A stretch of DNA of 64,000 bases from Amycolatopsis anabasis (GTDB lineage: Bacteria; Actinomycetota; Actinomycetes; Mycobacteriales; Pseudonocardiaceae): assembly GCF_009765355.1 (NCBI RefSeq), contig NZ_VTHK01000006.1, positions 124,001 through 188,000 of the forward strand, in the 5' to 3' direction. The notes below the pieces were generated by a model. That model did no database searches. It was not told the origin of the DNA and saw only the letters and a program-made list of their open reading frames with translations. Position 1 is the stretch's first letter, and every line of letters begins with the position of its first letter. Positions 51,619 to 60,770 of this stretch are shown in pieces. The translations under genes and the position numbers were made by a program.

Positions 51619-52152
51619 GTGAACCCGATCCTCACGCAGGTCCTCACCATCGCCGGCGTCCTGCTCGGCTCCACGGCCACGTTCATCGCGACGAGCGCGA
51701 TAGAACGAACCCGGTGGCGGCGCGCGCACAGCGCGCGCTGGGACGACAAACGCCTGGAGGCGTACACCGAATACGCGAACGCGGTGAAGAAGATGGTCCG
51801 GCTGTGCCGCCGCATCGCCGAAACCAAGGACCTGCTCCCCACCGGGCGGCCCATCGACCTCGAGGCCGGATTCGCGGAAATAGCCGAGGCCGAAACCGAA
51901 CGCGCGCTGAACTGGGAAACCGTTCTGCTGCTCGGGGAACCGGCGACCATCGCCGCCGCACGAGCGTGGCACGAACAGGTCTGGCGGCTGGAAATCCTGC
52001 TCCGCCAAGGGGATCCGGACACCTCCTCGTTCGCCGATGCCTACCAGCAATCCATGCGCCTGCGCAACGAGTTCTACGCCCGCGCCCGCGCCGACCTGAA
52101 CGTCACCAGCGGCCCCCTGCCCGAACTCACCTGGAGTTCCTTCCGCCCCTAG
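51619..52152 (+). CDS. Hypothetical membrane-anchored protein
   Basis: A 177-residue protein from a GTG at 51619. The N-terminus holds one transmembrane helix (about 4-26; LTQVLTIAGVLLGSTATFIA), followed by a basic segment (ERTRWRRAHSARWDDKRLEAYTEYANAVKK) and an all-helical remainder with LCRRIAETKDLL and ETVLLLGEPATIAAARAWHEQVW. This layout (short anchor, helical cytoplasmic body) is frequent in streptomycete and Amycolatopsis proteins of unknown function. The neighbours give no clue. Confidence 0.75.
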   Translation: MNPILTQVLTIAGVLLGSTATFIATSAIERTRWRRAHSARWDDKRLEAYTEYANAVKKMVRLCRRIAETKDLLPTGRPIDLEAGFAEIAEAETERALNWETVLLLGEPATIAAARAWHEQVWRLEILLRQGDPDTSSFADAYQQSMRLRNEFYARARADLNVTSGPLPELTWSSFRP

Positions 52153-52520
52153 GGTCGTGAGTGTTCCGGCCGGTTCCAACCGGCTTGGTTCCCATACAAG
52201 AGACGGTGACCGGTCTGGGCGTGCAGGCGCCGCCTGGCTGCCACCCCGATGCTCGTCGCACTTTGTCGGCCAAGAGGGACCGCAACGAGGCCGTGCTCGT
52301 CGGGGCGCCCGGGGGCCTACCGAAATGGGGGAACTCGGAGGACACCAATGTGGCTTTCGGGACGTTGAAGGTACCGAACGCCGCATTGGGTACCTCCGAG
52401 CACCACCACCCAGCGCGGTTTCGCACTTTGTCGGCCAAGTGCGGCTCGTCGAACGGAAACGCCAGGTCACCAGTAGGTGACCAAATAAAAGTCCGCTCTA
52501 ACCGGTCTGAACACTCACGA
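52153..52520. repeat. Mosaic of interspersed repeats flanked by inverted copies of one unit
   Basis: The block begins with GGTCGTGAGTGTTCCG (about 52153-52168), followed by a 7-bp palindrome (52169-52184), and ends with an inverted copy of the same unit (CCGGTCTGAACACTCACGA, about 52502-52520), which runs into the 3' end of the gene at 52515. Inside are two direct copies of TCGCACTTTGTCGGCCAAG (about 52256 and 52421), one CCGAAATGGGGGAACTCGG unit of the 22-bp family (52320-52338), a palindromic ACCAATG/GCATTGGG segment (about 52343-52390) and a hairpin (52465-52482) beside AAATAAAA. The gene-free part resembles a non-autonomous, MITE-like insertion or repeat hotspot. I see no gene in it. Confidence 0.75.
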
Positions 52521-53159
52521 GTTCAGGTAGGTGAGGACGGCGAGGACGCGGCGGTTGTTGCTGTCGTCGTCGGTGATGCCGAGTTTGCCGAACAGGGACG
52601 TGGTGTACTTGCCGATGGCGCTCTCGCTGAGGAAGAGCCGCCGGCCGATGGCCTGATTGGACAGTCCCTCGGCCATCAGGCTGAGCACCGAGTACTCGCG
52701 TTCGGTGAGCCGATCCAGGTGCCGGTTCGAGGATCCGCTGGACAGCAGTTTCGCGATGACGGCCGGGTCCATGGCGGTCCCGCCACCGGCGACGCGTTCC
52801 AGGGCGTCGACGAACTGATCGGCGTCGAACACGCTCTCCTTGAGGAAGTAGCCGACGCCGCTGGCGCCGTCGGCCAGGAGTTCGCGGGCGTACAGCTGTT
52901 CGACGTGCTGGGAAAGGATCAGGACCGGCAGCCCGGGCACTTCGCGGCGGGCCGCGAGCGCCGCCCGCAGGCCCTCGTCCGACTGGGTCGGCGGCATGCG
53001 GACGTCGACGATGGAAACATCCGGCCGCCACTTCAGCAGCGCGTCGAGCGTCTCCGGTCCGGTGGTCGCCGTCGCCACCACCTGGTGCCCGTATGCCTCG
53101 ATGAGGCGGACCATCCCGTCGCGCAGGAGGTAGAGGTCTTCGGCTACAACGATTCGCAC
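52515..53159 (-). CDS. NarL/FixJ-family response regulator
   Basis: A 214-residue regulator: phospho-acceptor Asp52 (DVSIVDVRMPP), Lys in YFLKES, LuxR HTH at about 148-205 (LTEREYSVLSLMAEGLSNQAIGRRLFLSESAIGKYTTSLF). The start overlaps the kinase stop by 16 bp. It should be phosphorylated by the kinase at 53144. The divergent small membrane protein at 54577 is the nearest candidate target. Confidence 0.93.
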   Translation of the reverse strand: MRIVVAEDLYLLRDGMVRLIEAYGHQVVATATTGPETLDALLKWRPDVSIVDVRMPPTQSDEGLRAALAARREVPGLPVLILSQHVEQLYARELLADGASGVGYFLKESVFDADQFVDALERVAGGGTAMDPAVIAKLLSSGSSNRHLDRLTEREYSVLSLMAEGLSNQAIGRRLFLSESAIGKYTTSLFGKLGITDDDSNNRRVLAVLTYLNS

Positions 53160-54388
53160 GGCACCATCATCCTCGCACGGGTCGGGCCACCGGCCGGGCT
53201 GGTGATCTCGAAGGTGCCGTCGAAGACCGCGAGGCGGCGGCGCAGCCCGTCGAGCCCACCGCCGGAGTGCACCTCGGCCCCGCCCCGGCCGTTGTCTTCG
53301 ACCTCCACCACGAGGCCGGTTTCGTCCCGGGCAAGGGAGATCCGCGCCCGGGTCGCGTGGGCGTGCTTGACCGCGTTGGTCAGCAGTTCGGCGATTCCGA
53401 AGTAGACGGCGGTCTCGATCGGCGGGTCCAGGCTCAGCGGAGCGTCGGCGTGGACGGCCGCTTCCAGCGGGCTGTCCAAGGCCAGCGCGCGAACGGCGTC
53501 GACCAGCCCGCGCTCGTTCAGCACCGGCGGGTTGATTCCCTGGACCAGTTCGCGGAGTTCGGTCAGGGACGTGGTGGCGCCGGCCCGCGCTTCCCGCAGC
53601 AGCGCCTTGGCCTGCTCGGGATCGGTTTCCATCAGCTTCTCCGCGGTCGCCAGCGAGAGCCCGAGCGCGACCAGGCGAGCCTGCGCTCCGTCATGCAGGT
53701 CCCGCTCGATCCGGCGGATTTCGGCGGCCTGCGCGATCGTGGTGTCCGCGCGCTGGGCGGTCAGCTCGTCCACCCGGTCCGCCAGCGCCATCGCCGGTGA
53801 CGCGCGCAGGAAGCGGGCGGCCACCGGCTCGACGGGCCGCCAGGCGTACGGGGCACTGGCGATCGCCACGGCCAAGCCGAGCACCCCGATCAGGCGCGCG
53901 GGGAGCCCCGGGTGGGAGAACCCGAGCACCGCCGCCACGACTCCGGCGGGCGGGACGGCCGCGAGCAGGCCCACGGTGACCGGCGCGAGCACCGTGAACC
54001 GCAGGTCACGCCAGGTGGCGGGATCGCGCCACCGGATCCGCAACCGCTGGTCCTGCCGGGCATCCCGGCTGGACCGCGAATAGGAGAAACCGTTCCACCA
54101 GTACCCGGTGGACATGCGCGTCACCGGCCCGGCCTGCCGGTATCCGGCGGGAATGGCGGTGCCCGTCCACTTCGCGACGAGGGCGCGGAAAATCCGGCAA
54201 ACCGGCCGGGACAGGGCGAACGTGCCGATAACGGCCCAGATGAACGGCGCTATCCCCGCCCACGGACTTCCCCACCAGATCGTCAGCGCCACGGCGGCCG
54301 CCCACACGGCCGGGACCAGCATGCTGACGACCACCAGAACGCACGCCCGCACGAACCCCGCGCAAGCGCTCGCCACCCACTGTCGCAT
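53144..54388 (-). CDS. DesK/LiaS-type sensor histidine kinase
   Basis: A 414-residue membrane kinase with about four transmembrane helices (16-38, 42-60, 132-155 and 163-183). The HisKA_3 His232 is in RRIERDLHDGAQARLVALGL and the HATPase region covers about 310-414 (AELLTNAVKHAH, VVEVEDNGRGG). Short loops suggest membrane or intramembrane sensing. The start is the ATG at 54386-54388 with GAAGGAAGGG 3-5 nt upstream. It is co-transcribed with the response regulator. Confidence 0.92.
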   Translation of the reverse strand: MRQWVASACAGFVRACVLVVVSMLVPAVWAAAVALTIWWGSPWAGIAPFIWAVIGTFALSRPVCRIFRALVAKWTGTAIPAGYRQAGPVTRMSTGYWWNGFSYSRSSRDARQDQRLRIRWRDPATWRDLRFTVLAPVTVGLLAAVPPAGVVAAVLGFSHPGLPARLIGVLGLAVAIASAPYAWRPVEPVAARFLRASPAMALADRVDELTAQRADTTIAQAAEIRRIERDLHDGAQARLVALGLSLATAEKLMETDPEQAKALLREARAGATTSLTELRELVQGINPPVLNERGLVDAVRALALDSPLEAAVHADAPLSLDPPIETAVYFGIAELLTNAVKHAHATRARISLARDETGLVVEVEDNGRGGAEVHSGGGLDGLRRRLAVFDGTFEITSPAGGPTRARMMVPCESL

Positions 54389-54576
54389 GACCCTTCCTTC
54401 GCACCCCGTAACCGGCTTGATGTGTCCACTGTGCACCACGCGGGGCCCGATTCCCGCCGGATCGGCCCCGGAGTGGGTCTAGCCCCACCCACCCGTGTGT
54501 CCAGGCCCATACCGGGCTGCCCCGGCGATTCCTAACGTCGACACCACTCCGGACAACACGAAGGGAAGAAAGCGAA

Positions 54577-55005
54577 ATGGCAACCACCAACCACACCACG
54601 GCCACCCGCCACGACCACCCGCGCACCCGGCTCGGCAAGGTGCAGAAATTCGTCCTGGCCTACGGCGCGCTCGCCGTCGTGGTCCTCATCGCGGTCGTCC
54701 TCCTCTCGATCGCCGGGAAAGAGGTGACTTCGTTCATGTGGGGCCGAACCGGCGGAGTGCTCGCGAGCGCCGTGGCGACCTACTGGCTGACCGTCCTCGC
54801 CGCGCGGGGATCACGATCGGCCTTCCTCCGCGTGCGCGTCATCTCGGTCGTCGTGCCGATCGCGATCATCGCCATCGACCTGATCCCCGGTGCCCTCCCG
54901 CCGTGGTTCATCGCGCTGCAGATCGCCGGCGCGCTCACCCTCGCCCCGGCCGCCTTCATCGTCAACGGATCCGGCCTGCGCGCCGCCTTCCCGAAACCCC
55001 GCTGA
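54577..55005 (+). CDS. Small membrane protein divergent from a two-component system
   Basis: A 142-residue protein with four predicted helices (about 25-47 LAYGALAVVVLIAVVLLSIAG, 58-76, 85-104 VISVVVPIAIIAIDLI, 108-130) and a short basic N-terminus. GGGAAG lies 8-10 nt before the ATG. It is divergent from the kinase/regulator pair across 188 bp and may be its target or sensory partner. No family function is recognised. Confidence 0.75.
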   Translation: MATTNHTTATRHDHPRTRLGKVQKFVLAYGALAVVVLIAVVLLSIAGKEVTSFMWGRTGGVLASAVATYWLTVLAARGSRSAFLRVRVISVVVPIAIIAIDLIPGALPPWFIALQIAGALTLAPAAFIVNGSGLRAAFPKPR

Positions 55006-55041
55006 CCTCGCGGTTCCCCGACCTTTCGCGTTGGCCGGGTT

Positions 55042-55337
55042 CCGAAACGGGGAACTCGGGCTACCGAAACGGGGAACACACGCGACCAGAACGGGGGACT
55101 CGCGGGCGGGCGCGGCCCGCCGCCGCGAGTTGCACACTCAGGCACGCGAGTTGCACGTTCGGGTACGCGAGTTGCACACTCGGGCACGCGAGTTGTCCGC
55201 GGGTTCCCGATCGCGGTGGGCGCCGGGAATCCGACCGGTGTCGCGGGTGGTCCCGAGTGTGTATTTCACTTGCCCGAGTGTGGAGTTCACTTGCCCGAGT
55301 GTGGAACTCGGCGATCGGAACGGGGGACTCGCGGGCG
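55042..55337. repeat. Cluster of at least ten 21-22-bp tandem repeats
   Basis: Three groups lie between convergent genes: three CCGAAACGGGGAACTCG-type units with a 22-bp period (starts 55042, 55064, 55086); four GCGAGTTGCACACTCGGG-type units with a 21-bp period (55125, 55146, 55167, 55188); and, inverted, three CCCGAGTGTG-type units (55252, 55273, 55294) running into a final CGGAACGGGGGACTCGCG unit (55316-55333). These are the same families as at 13584 and 25727. No gene is seen in 55006-55385. Confidence 0.9.
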
Positions 55338-55385
55338 ATCCCGTCGGCATCAACCGCATCGATGCCACAACCCGCAGGTTGGGCC

Positions 55386-55991
55386 TCAGTTGTCCACTTT
55401 GACGTCCATGCGCACGGTGCCGCCGGGGTAGGACTGGAAGTACTGCTGCAGCGGGGCGCTGCTCGCCGTGCATCCGGCGGTGGTCACACCGTCCTCGGAA
55501 GTGGTCGGCAGGACGGCGGAACAGCGGGCGAGGAATTCGTTTCTGTCCGGCAACAGAACGTAGAACGTCGCCGACCCGTTGCCCACTCCGCCGTTGTTGC
55601 GGAAGACAGCGCTCATCGAGCACGAGGCATAACCACATGGCCCGTCCCATTGCGACGATCGCACGGAGAAATCGGGCCGCGTCGGCCGGGTGCTTTCGGT
55701 CGTTTCCGTTGTCTCCGTCGTCTCGGTCGTTTCCGTCGTGGTCGGCGTCGACCGCTCGGTCGATTCCTCCGCCGAAATACGCCAGGTCGCGGTCGTCTCG
55801 CTCACCGAAGCCGACGTGGCCGCCGACGTCGAAGAAGGAGAGGTGAGCTCTTTCCACAGATTGAAACCGGTCAAGCTGTTCAGCCCCACCAGGACGCTGA
55901 CGATCCCGGCGACCATACCGATGCCGACGGCCCATTTCTTGTAGTCGGGCTCATCGTCGGAGTTCCCCGACTTACCCGACTCGTCCGCCAT
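55386..55991 (-). CDS. Membrane-anchored hypothetical protein with Thr/Glu-rich stalk
   Basis: A 201-residue protein. An acidic N-terminus (MADESGKSGNSDDEPDYKK) precedes one transmembrane helix (about 20-42, WAVGIGMVAGIVSVLVGL). A low-complexity stalk follows (SSTSAATSASVSETTA, then TTETTETTETTE), leading to an extracellular C-terminal domain with four Cys (CGYASC, LARCSAV, TAGCTA) likely forming disulphides. It is divergent from the molybdopterin oxidoreductase gene across 68 bp. The function is unknown. Confidence 0.75.
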   Translation of the reverse strand: MADESGKSGNSDDEPDYKKWAVGIGMVAGIVSVLVGLNSLTGFNLWKELTSPSSTSAATSASVSETTATWRISAEESTERSTPTTTETTETTETTETTESTRPTRPDFSVRSSQWDGPCGYASCSMSAVFRNNGGVGNGSATFYVLLPDRNEFLARCSAVLPTTSEDGVTTAGCTASSAPLQQYFQSYPGGTVRMDVKVDN

Positions 55992-56059
55992 CGGCCCAGT
56001 TTACTGGATTGTCCGGTCCCCTGGAACCGGTTCGACCGCCGCGGAGGCCCCGGCCGGGA

Positions 56060-59000
56060 ATGGACTTGATCGCGCGGCCGGTTGCCGGGATCGTGGATCT
56101 CGTGACGGCCGTTGACGACTATGCCGGTTCGGCGGGGACCCGCCGGATCCCGGGGTACTGCACGCTCTGCAAATCGCACTGCGGCTCGGTTTCCGTGGTC
56201 GACGGTGACCGCCTGCTCGCCGTCGAACCGCTGCCGGGGCATCCGACCGGCGGGGCGCTGTGCGCGAAGGGCAGGGCGATGCCGGAGCTGACCGCCAGCC
56301 CGAAACGGCTGCTGCGGCCGCTGCGGCGGACGAACCCGAAGGATGCCGACGATCCGGGCTGGGTGCCGATCAGCTGGGACGCGGCGCTGGACGAGATCGC
56401 CGGGCGCCTCGCGGCGATCCGCGCGGAAAGCGGGCCGGAAGCGGTCGCGTTCGCGGTGACCACCCCGAGCGGCACGCCGATGGTCGACGGCAGCGAGTGG
56501 GTCAACCGGTTCGTGCACCGGTTCGGCAGCCCGAACATCGTCTACGCGACGGAGATTTGCGGCTGGCACAAGAACTTCGCGCACGCGTTCACCTTCGGCC
56601 AGGGGATCGGGACGCCGGACTACCGCGCCGCCGAGCTGATCATCCTGTGGGGCCACAATCCCGCCCGCACCTGGCTCGCCCAGGCGAGCGCCATCGCCGA
56701 GGCGCGGCGCGACGGCGCGAAGGTGGTGGTCATCGACCCGAAACGCGGCGGGAGCGGCCAGCAGGCCGACCAGTGGCTGCGGATCCGCCCCGGCGCCGAC
56801 GCCGTGCTCGCCCTCGGCGCGATCAATCACCTGATCGGCGGCGAATCCTACGATGCCGGCTTCGTCCGCTCCTGGACCAGCGCGCCCCTGCTCGTCGACG
56901 ACACCGGCGAACTCGTCCGCGAACAAGGCGACTTCCTGGTGTGGGACGGCGGAACCGGGTCGGCACGGCGGTACGACACCACCCGTGCGCTGAGCGAACC
57001 GGACGCCGTCGCCCTGCGCGGCCGGTTCCGGTTGCCGGACGGCCGGGCCGTCCGGCCGGTGTTCGACCTGCTCGCCGCGCACGCCGCCGAATGGACGCTG
57101 GAGCGGGTCGCCGAGACCACCTGGATCGACCCGTCCGCGGTGCGCGAGTTCTACGCGATGCTGGCGAAATACCGGCGGGTCGCCTACTACTCGTGGACCG
57201 GGATCGGCCAGCACACCAACGCCACCCAGACCGAGCGCGCCGTCAGCGTCCTGTACGCGCTGCTCGGCTGTTACGACCAGCCCGGCGCGCTCCGCTGGGT
57301 GACCAAGCACCGGCCGAACCCGCTCGGGGACTTCTCGGCCCTGCCCCCGGAGCAGCGGGACAAGGCGCTCGGCAAGCGGGAGATGCCGCTCGGGCCGCCG
57401 CTGCAGGGGCATGTGACCGCGCGGGACTTCCGGCGCGCCGCGCTGACCGGCGAGCCGTACCGGGTCCGCGCGCTGGTCGGGTTCGGCGCGAACATGGTCG
57501 TCTCCCAGGGCGCCGCGGACGAGAACCGCGAGGCCCTGCGCGCGCTGGAGTTCCAGGTCCAGTGCGACATGTTCGAGAACCCGACCGCGGCGACCGCGGA
57601 CATCCTGTTGCCGGTGTGCGCGCCACCGGAACGGGAAGGCTTGATGATCGGCTTCGACAACAGCGCGGACGGGGAGGAACTCGTCCAGCTCCGGCCGCGG
57701 ATGGTGCCGCCGGCCGGGGAATCCCGGTCCGACTACGAGATCGTGTTCGCGCTGGCCGAGCGGCTCGGTATGGCCGAGGCGTTCTTCCACGGCGAACTGG
57801 ACGCCGGTTGGAACCACCAGCTCGCCCCGCTCGGGGTCACCGTCGAAGAACTGCGGCGCCATCCGGCGGGCTTCCGCATCCCGATCCGGCAGCGGGACCG
57901 GAAGTACGCCACCGAGCACGCCGACGGCACGGTCACCGGGTTCGCCACCCGCACCCGCCGCGTCGAGCTGTATTCCGAACTGCTGCGCGAACACGGCCAG
58001 CCCGCCCTGCCGACCTTCACCGAACCGGACGACATCGCGCCCGGCGACGGGACGTTCCCCTTCGTCCTCACCACCGCGAAGAACGGGCACTTCACCCATT
58101 CCTCGCTGCGCTCGCTGGCCTCGCTGCGACGGCGTTCCCCCGATCCCGGGGTCGACATCAGCCCGGCACTGGCCGCCGAGCGCGGCCTCGCCGAAGGCGA
58201 CTGGGCGGTGATCCGCACGCCGGAAGGGCAGGCGCGGCTGCGGGTGCGGTTCGACGACAGCCTGCACCCCAAGGTGGTGATCGCCGAACACGGCTGGTGG
58301 GACGACACGCCCCCGCCCGCCACCCCCGGCCTGGCCGCGCTGGGCGGGGAAACGAGCAACATCAACGCGGCCCTCTCCGACCGCAGGCGGGACCCGGTCA
58401 GCGGATCGGTGCCGCTGCGCGCGGTCGCCTGCGACCTCCGCCGGGACGAGGAGACCTCGGCCGGGAACTGGGCCGGCTGGCGCGCCTTCCGCATCACCGG
58501 CCGGTCACCGGTCGAGAACGGGGCGCTGTCGCTGACCCTGCGACCGGTCGACCGCGGCCCGGTGCCCGCCTTCCGGCCGGGACAGCACATCGCGGTCCGC
58601 GCCCCCGAACTGGGCACCCACCGGGCGTACTCGCTGACCAACGCCACCGAATCCGGGACCCTGCGGATCGCGGTGAAGAACATCGGCGGCCGCCTGTCCG
58701 GGCACCTGCACGCCGCCGCACCGGACGTCCTCGAGCTGAAAGCCCCGGCGGGCACGTTCACCCTCCCGGTCGGCGGGGACCGCACGGTGCTCTGCGTCGG
58801 CGGCGGCATCGGCGTGACACCGTTCCTCGGCTACCTGGAAACCCTCGCCCGCGCCCGGCAGGCGCCGCCCTCGGTGCGGCTGGTCTACACCCGGCGCCGG
58901 GCGGACACCGCGACCCCCATCGCCGACCGCCTGCTCGAACTGGCCGGGCAACTGCCCCAGGTCGAGGTGCGCCAGCACCTGACCGGCCCGGGCGGCGGCC

Positions 59001-59429
59001 GGTTCACCGCGGCCGACCTCGAGGAGGAGTTCCTCGCCACCCGCCCCCTGGTCTTCCTGTGCGGCCCCGCGGCCCATGATGTCCGAACTCACCGGCCAGC
59101 TCCTCGCCCGCGGCGTCAACCGGTTCGACATCTTCACCGAGGAGTTCTTCACCGAGGTCGACATCCCGGACACCCTGGCACCGGCCACGGTCCGCTTCGC
59201 CCGCTCCGGCCGGGAGATCACCTGGACCCCGGAATCGGGCACCCTGCTCGACGCCGCCGAAGCCGCCGGGATCCCGCTCGGCAGCGGCTGCCGCACCGGA
59301 GTCTGCGAATCCTGCCGCGTCGACGTGCGCGGCGGCCAGGTCGCCCATTTGTCCACAGTGGACAACACGCCCGGCACCTGCCTGACCTGCCAGGCCATTC
59401 CCCTCTCCGACCTCGAACTCGACGGCTGA
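56060..59429 (+). CDS. Molybdopterin oxidoreductase fused to a flavin reductase and 2Fe-2S ferredoxin, with an apparent frameshift
   Basis: A large oxidoreductase of about 1122 residues if one base near 59073-59075 is removed. Domains in order: a [4Fe-4S] motif C-x2-C-x3-C-x26-C (Cys34, 37, 41, 68; YCTLCKSHCG and GALCAKG), a bis-MGD catalytic domain (to about 790) with Cys167 in TEICGWHKNF as possible Mo ligand, an FNR-type reductase domain (about 805-1000; HRAYSLTN, LCVGGGIGVTPFLGYL), and a plant-type 2Fe-2S ferredoxin (C-x4-C-x2-C, GCRTGVCESC). FNR and ferredoxin would pass electrons from or to NAD(P)H. Starts at 56060 or 56102 are both possible. It may be an assimilatory nitrate reductase or another Mo enzyme; sequence alone does not decide. 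Confidence 0.75.
59068..59078 (+). other. Apparent +1 frameshift within the oxidoreductase gene
   Basis: Up to about 59072 the frame reads LVFLCGPAA, the FNR motif that should continue with a Met-Met start of the next helix. The frame then switches: in the +1 frame MMSELTGQLLARGVNRFDIFTEEF completes the fold and leads into the ferredoxin. One extra C in the run at 59073-59075 explains it. The downstream frame begins with ATG at 59076, so a separately started ferredoxin fragment is possible. Confidence 0.8.
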
Positions 59430-59435
59430 GCGCGG

Positions 59436-60653
59436 CTACCAGTACTGGTGCCGCTTTCCGTCGGTGTCGGCGACGAAGATCACCGCGTCGGCGCCGCCCA
59501 GCTCCGCCGGGTTCAGCGGGAGGTGGCCGGGCAGGATCGGTGCGCCCGCGCCGATCGACGGGGGAAGCGCGGCGCGCAGGGCCGGTGCCGGGAACAGGGC
59601 GCGGCGGGTGGTCGCCCCGGCCAGCACGCCCTGGAGGGTGCCCGGGTCGCTGTCGGGGGCGGCGTCGGTCGCCAGGAACGCGTAGCGCTCGCCGAGGGTC
59701 AGCTCGACGAGGGCGCCAGCGCTCCCCCAGCTCACCTCGTCCTCGCCGACCGGCAGGTGGGACCGCGCGGGCTGGAGGTGCGCGTTGTGCGCGAACACCA
59801 GGCTCGGCCCGCGGTGCTGCTCCCGCGCGGCGATCGCGAGCAGGTTCTCGGCCATCATCTCGGCGCGCAGGCTGAGCAGGGTCGCGACGCGATCGGGCGC
59901 GGGGCCGGCCATGGCCGCGTGATAGCGGAGCAGGCCCTGGGCGGTGCGCGCGTGCGCGACGGCGCGGGCGTAGCCGGTCGGATCGGTGGGGCGCAGGCCG
60001 GGCGCCGCGCGGCGCAGCGCGCTGGCGAGGTCGTCGGCGACGACGCGCAGGGCGCGGGCGCGGCCGGAGTCGCCGATGGACGCCGCCGGGTCGAACATGG
60101 CCGCCTGGTTCGTCCAGTCCGCGTCCGCGCCGAGCAGCGCGTCGAGCTCGCGCGCCGATCCGGGTCGCAGCGCCGCGGGCAGGTAGTCGTGGACCGGGAA
60201 CAGCGCGTGCCGCGGGCTCGGCGCGCCGGTGATCTCCAACGGCGCGTCGAAGCCGTGGAAGCGAACCCGGTCCCGCGGTGCGCGGCCGGCGTTGTGCGCG
60301 CGGAGCCATTCGACGAGTTCGCGGTTGGACGGCAGGGCGCCGAACCCGTGGCTGAACCCGGTCGCGAGCACCTGGTCGATCTCCGCCGTGCCCCCGCACA
60401 CGTAGTCGTCCACGACGGACGCGGCGAAGACATCGGTCTCCAGCACGATCGACCGGTATCCCCGCTCGACGAGGTGGCTGAGAAGTTCGTTGCGCAGCAA
60501 CGGGAACGCCTCGATCCCGTGGGTCGGCTCGCCGAGGGCGAGCAGGGTCGGCGGCTCGGTCCGGGCGGCGAGGAACTCGTCGACGGCACGGCCCAGGCTT
60601 GCCGGGTCGTCGAGCTGGCGGCCGATCCCGCGCAGTGCGGTGGCAGTGGACAT
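59436..60653 (-). CDS. Erythromycin-esterase-family protein
   Basis: A 405-residue protein of the EreA/EreB-like family, whose characterised members hydrolyse the macrolactone ring of erythromycin; many actinobacterial homologues have other or unknown substrates. The key motif LLALGEPTHGIEAF carries the conserved Glu and His, and FAHNAHL holds another conserved His. The start is the ATG at 60651-60653 with AAGGGG 6 nt upstream. It is divergent from the MerR-type gene at 60768, so a self-contained ligand-responsive pair is plausible. The C-terminal part ends 6 bp before the convergent oxidoreductase stop. Confidence 0.88.
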   Translation of the reverse strand: MSTATALRGIGRQLDDPASLGRAVDEFLAARTEPPTLLALGEPTHGIEAFPLLRNELLSHLVERGYRSIVLETDVFAASVVDDYVCGGTAEIDQVLATGFSHGFGALPSNRELVEWLRAHNAGRAPRDRVRFHGFDAPLEITGAPSPRHALFPVHDYLPAALRPGSARELDALLGADADWTNQAAMFDPAASIGDSGRARALRVVADDLASALRRAAPGLRPTDPTGYARAVAHARTAQGLLRYHAAMAGPAPDRVATLLSLRAEMMAENLLAIAAREQHRGPSLVFAHNAHLQPARSHLPVGEDEVSWGSAGALVELTLGERYAFLATDAAPDSDPGTLQGVLAGATTRRALFPAPALRAALPPSIGAGAPILPGHLPLNPAELGGADAVIFVADTDGKRHQYW

Positions 60654-60756
60654 GGACACCCCTTTTCCGGAAGGCACTGCCCTCGACAGTATCGTTGAAG
60701 AATCGAGTGAAACTTCTGCGACTTATCCCTGCACTAGCTGGATTGAAGCCTCAACC

Positions 60757-60770
60757 GGAGGTGCGAGCTG
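60757..60770 (+). promoter_or_regulatory. Shine-Dalgarno deciding a CTG start
   Basis: GGAGG (60757-60761) lies 6 nt before the CTG at 60768. No ATG, GTG or TTG exists in frame between the upstream stop (TGA 60744-60746) and the conserved HTH, so CTG is the best start. Confidence 0.65.

Noticed and set aside
59076..59429. An independent ferredoxin gene
   Set aside because: The frame completes the preceding FNR fold exactly at its LCGPAA motif, so a frameshifted fusion is more likely than a separate gene; it remains a possible fragment.
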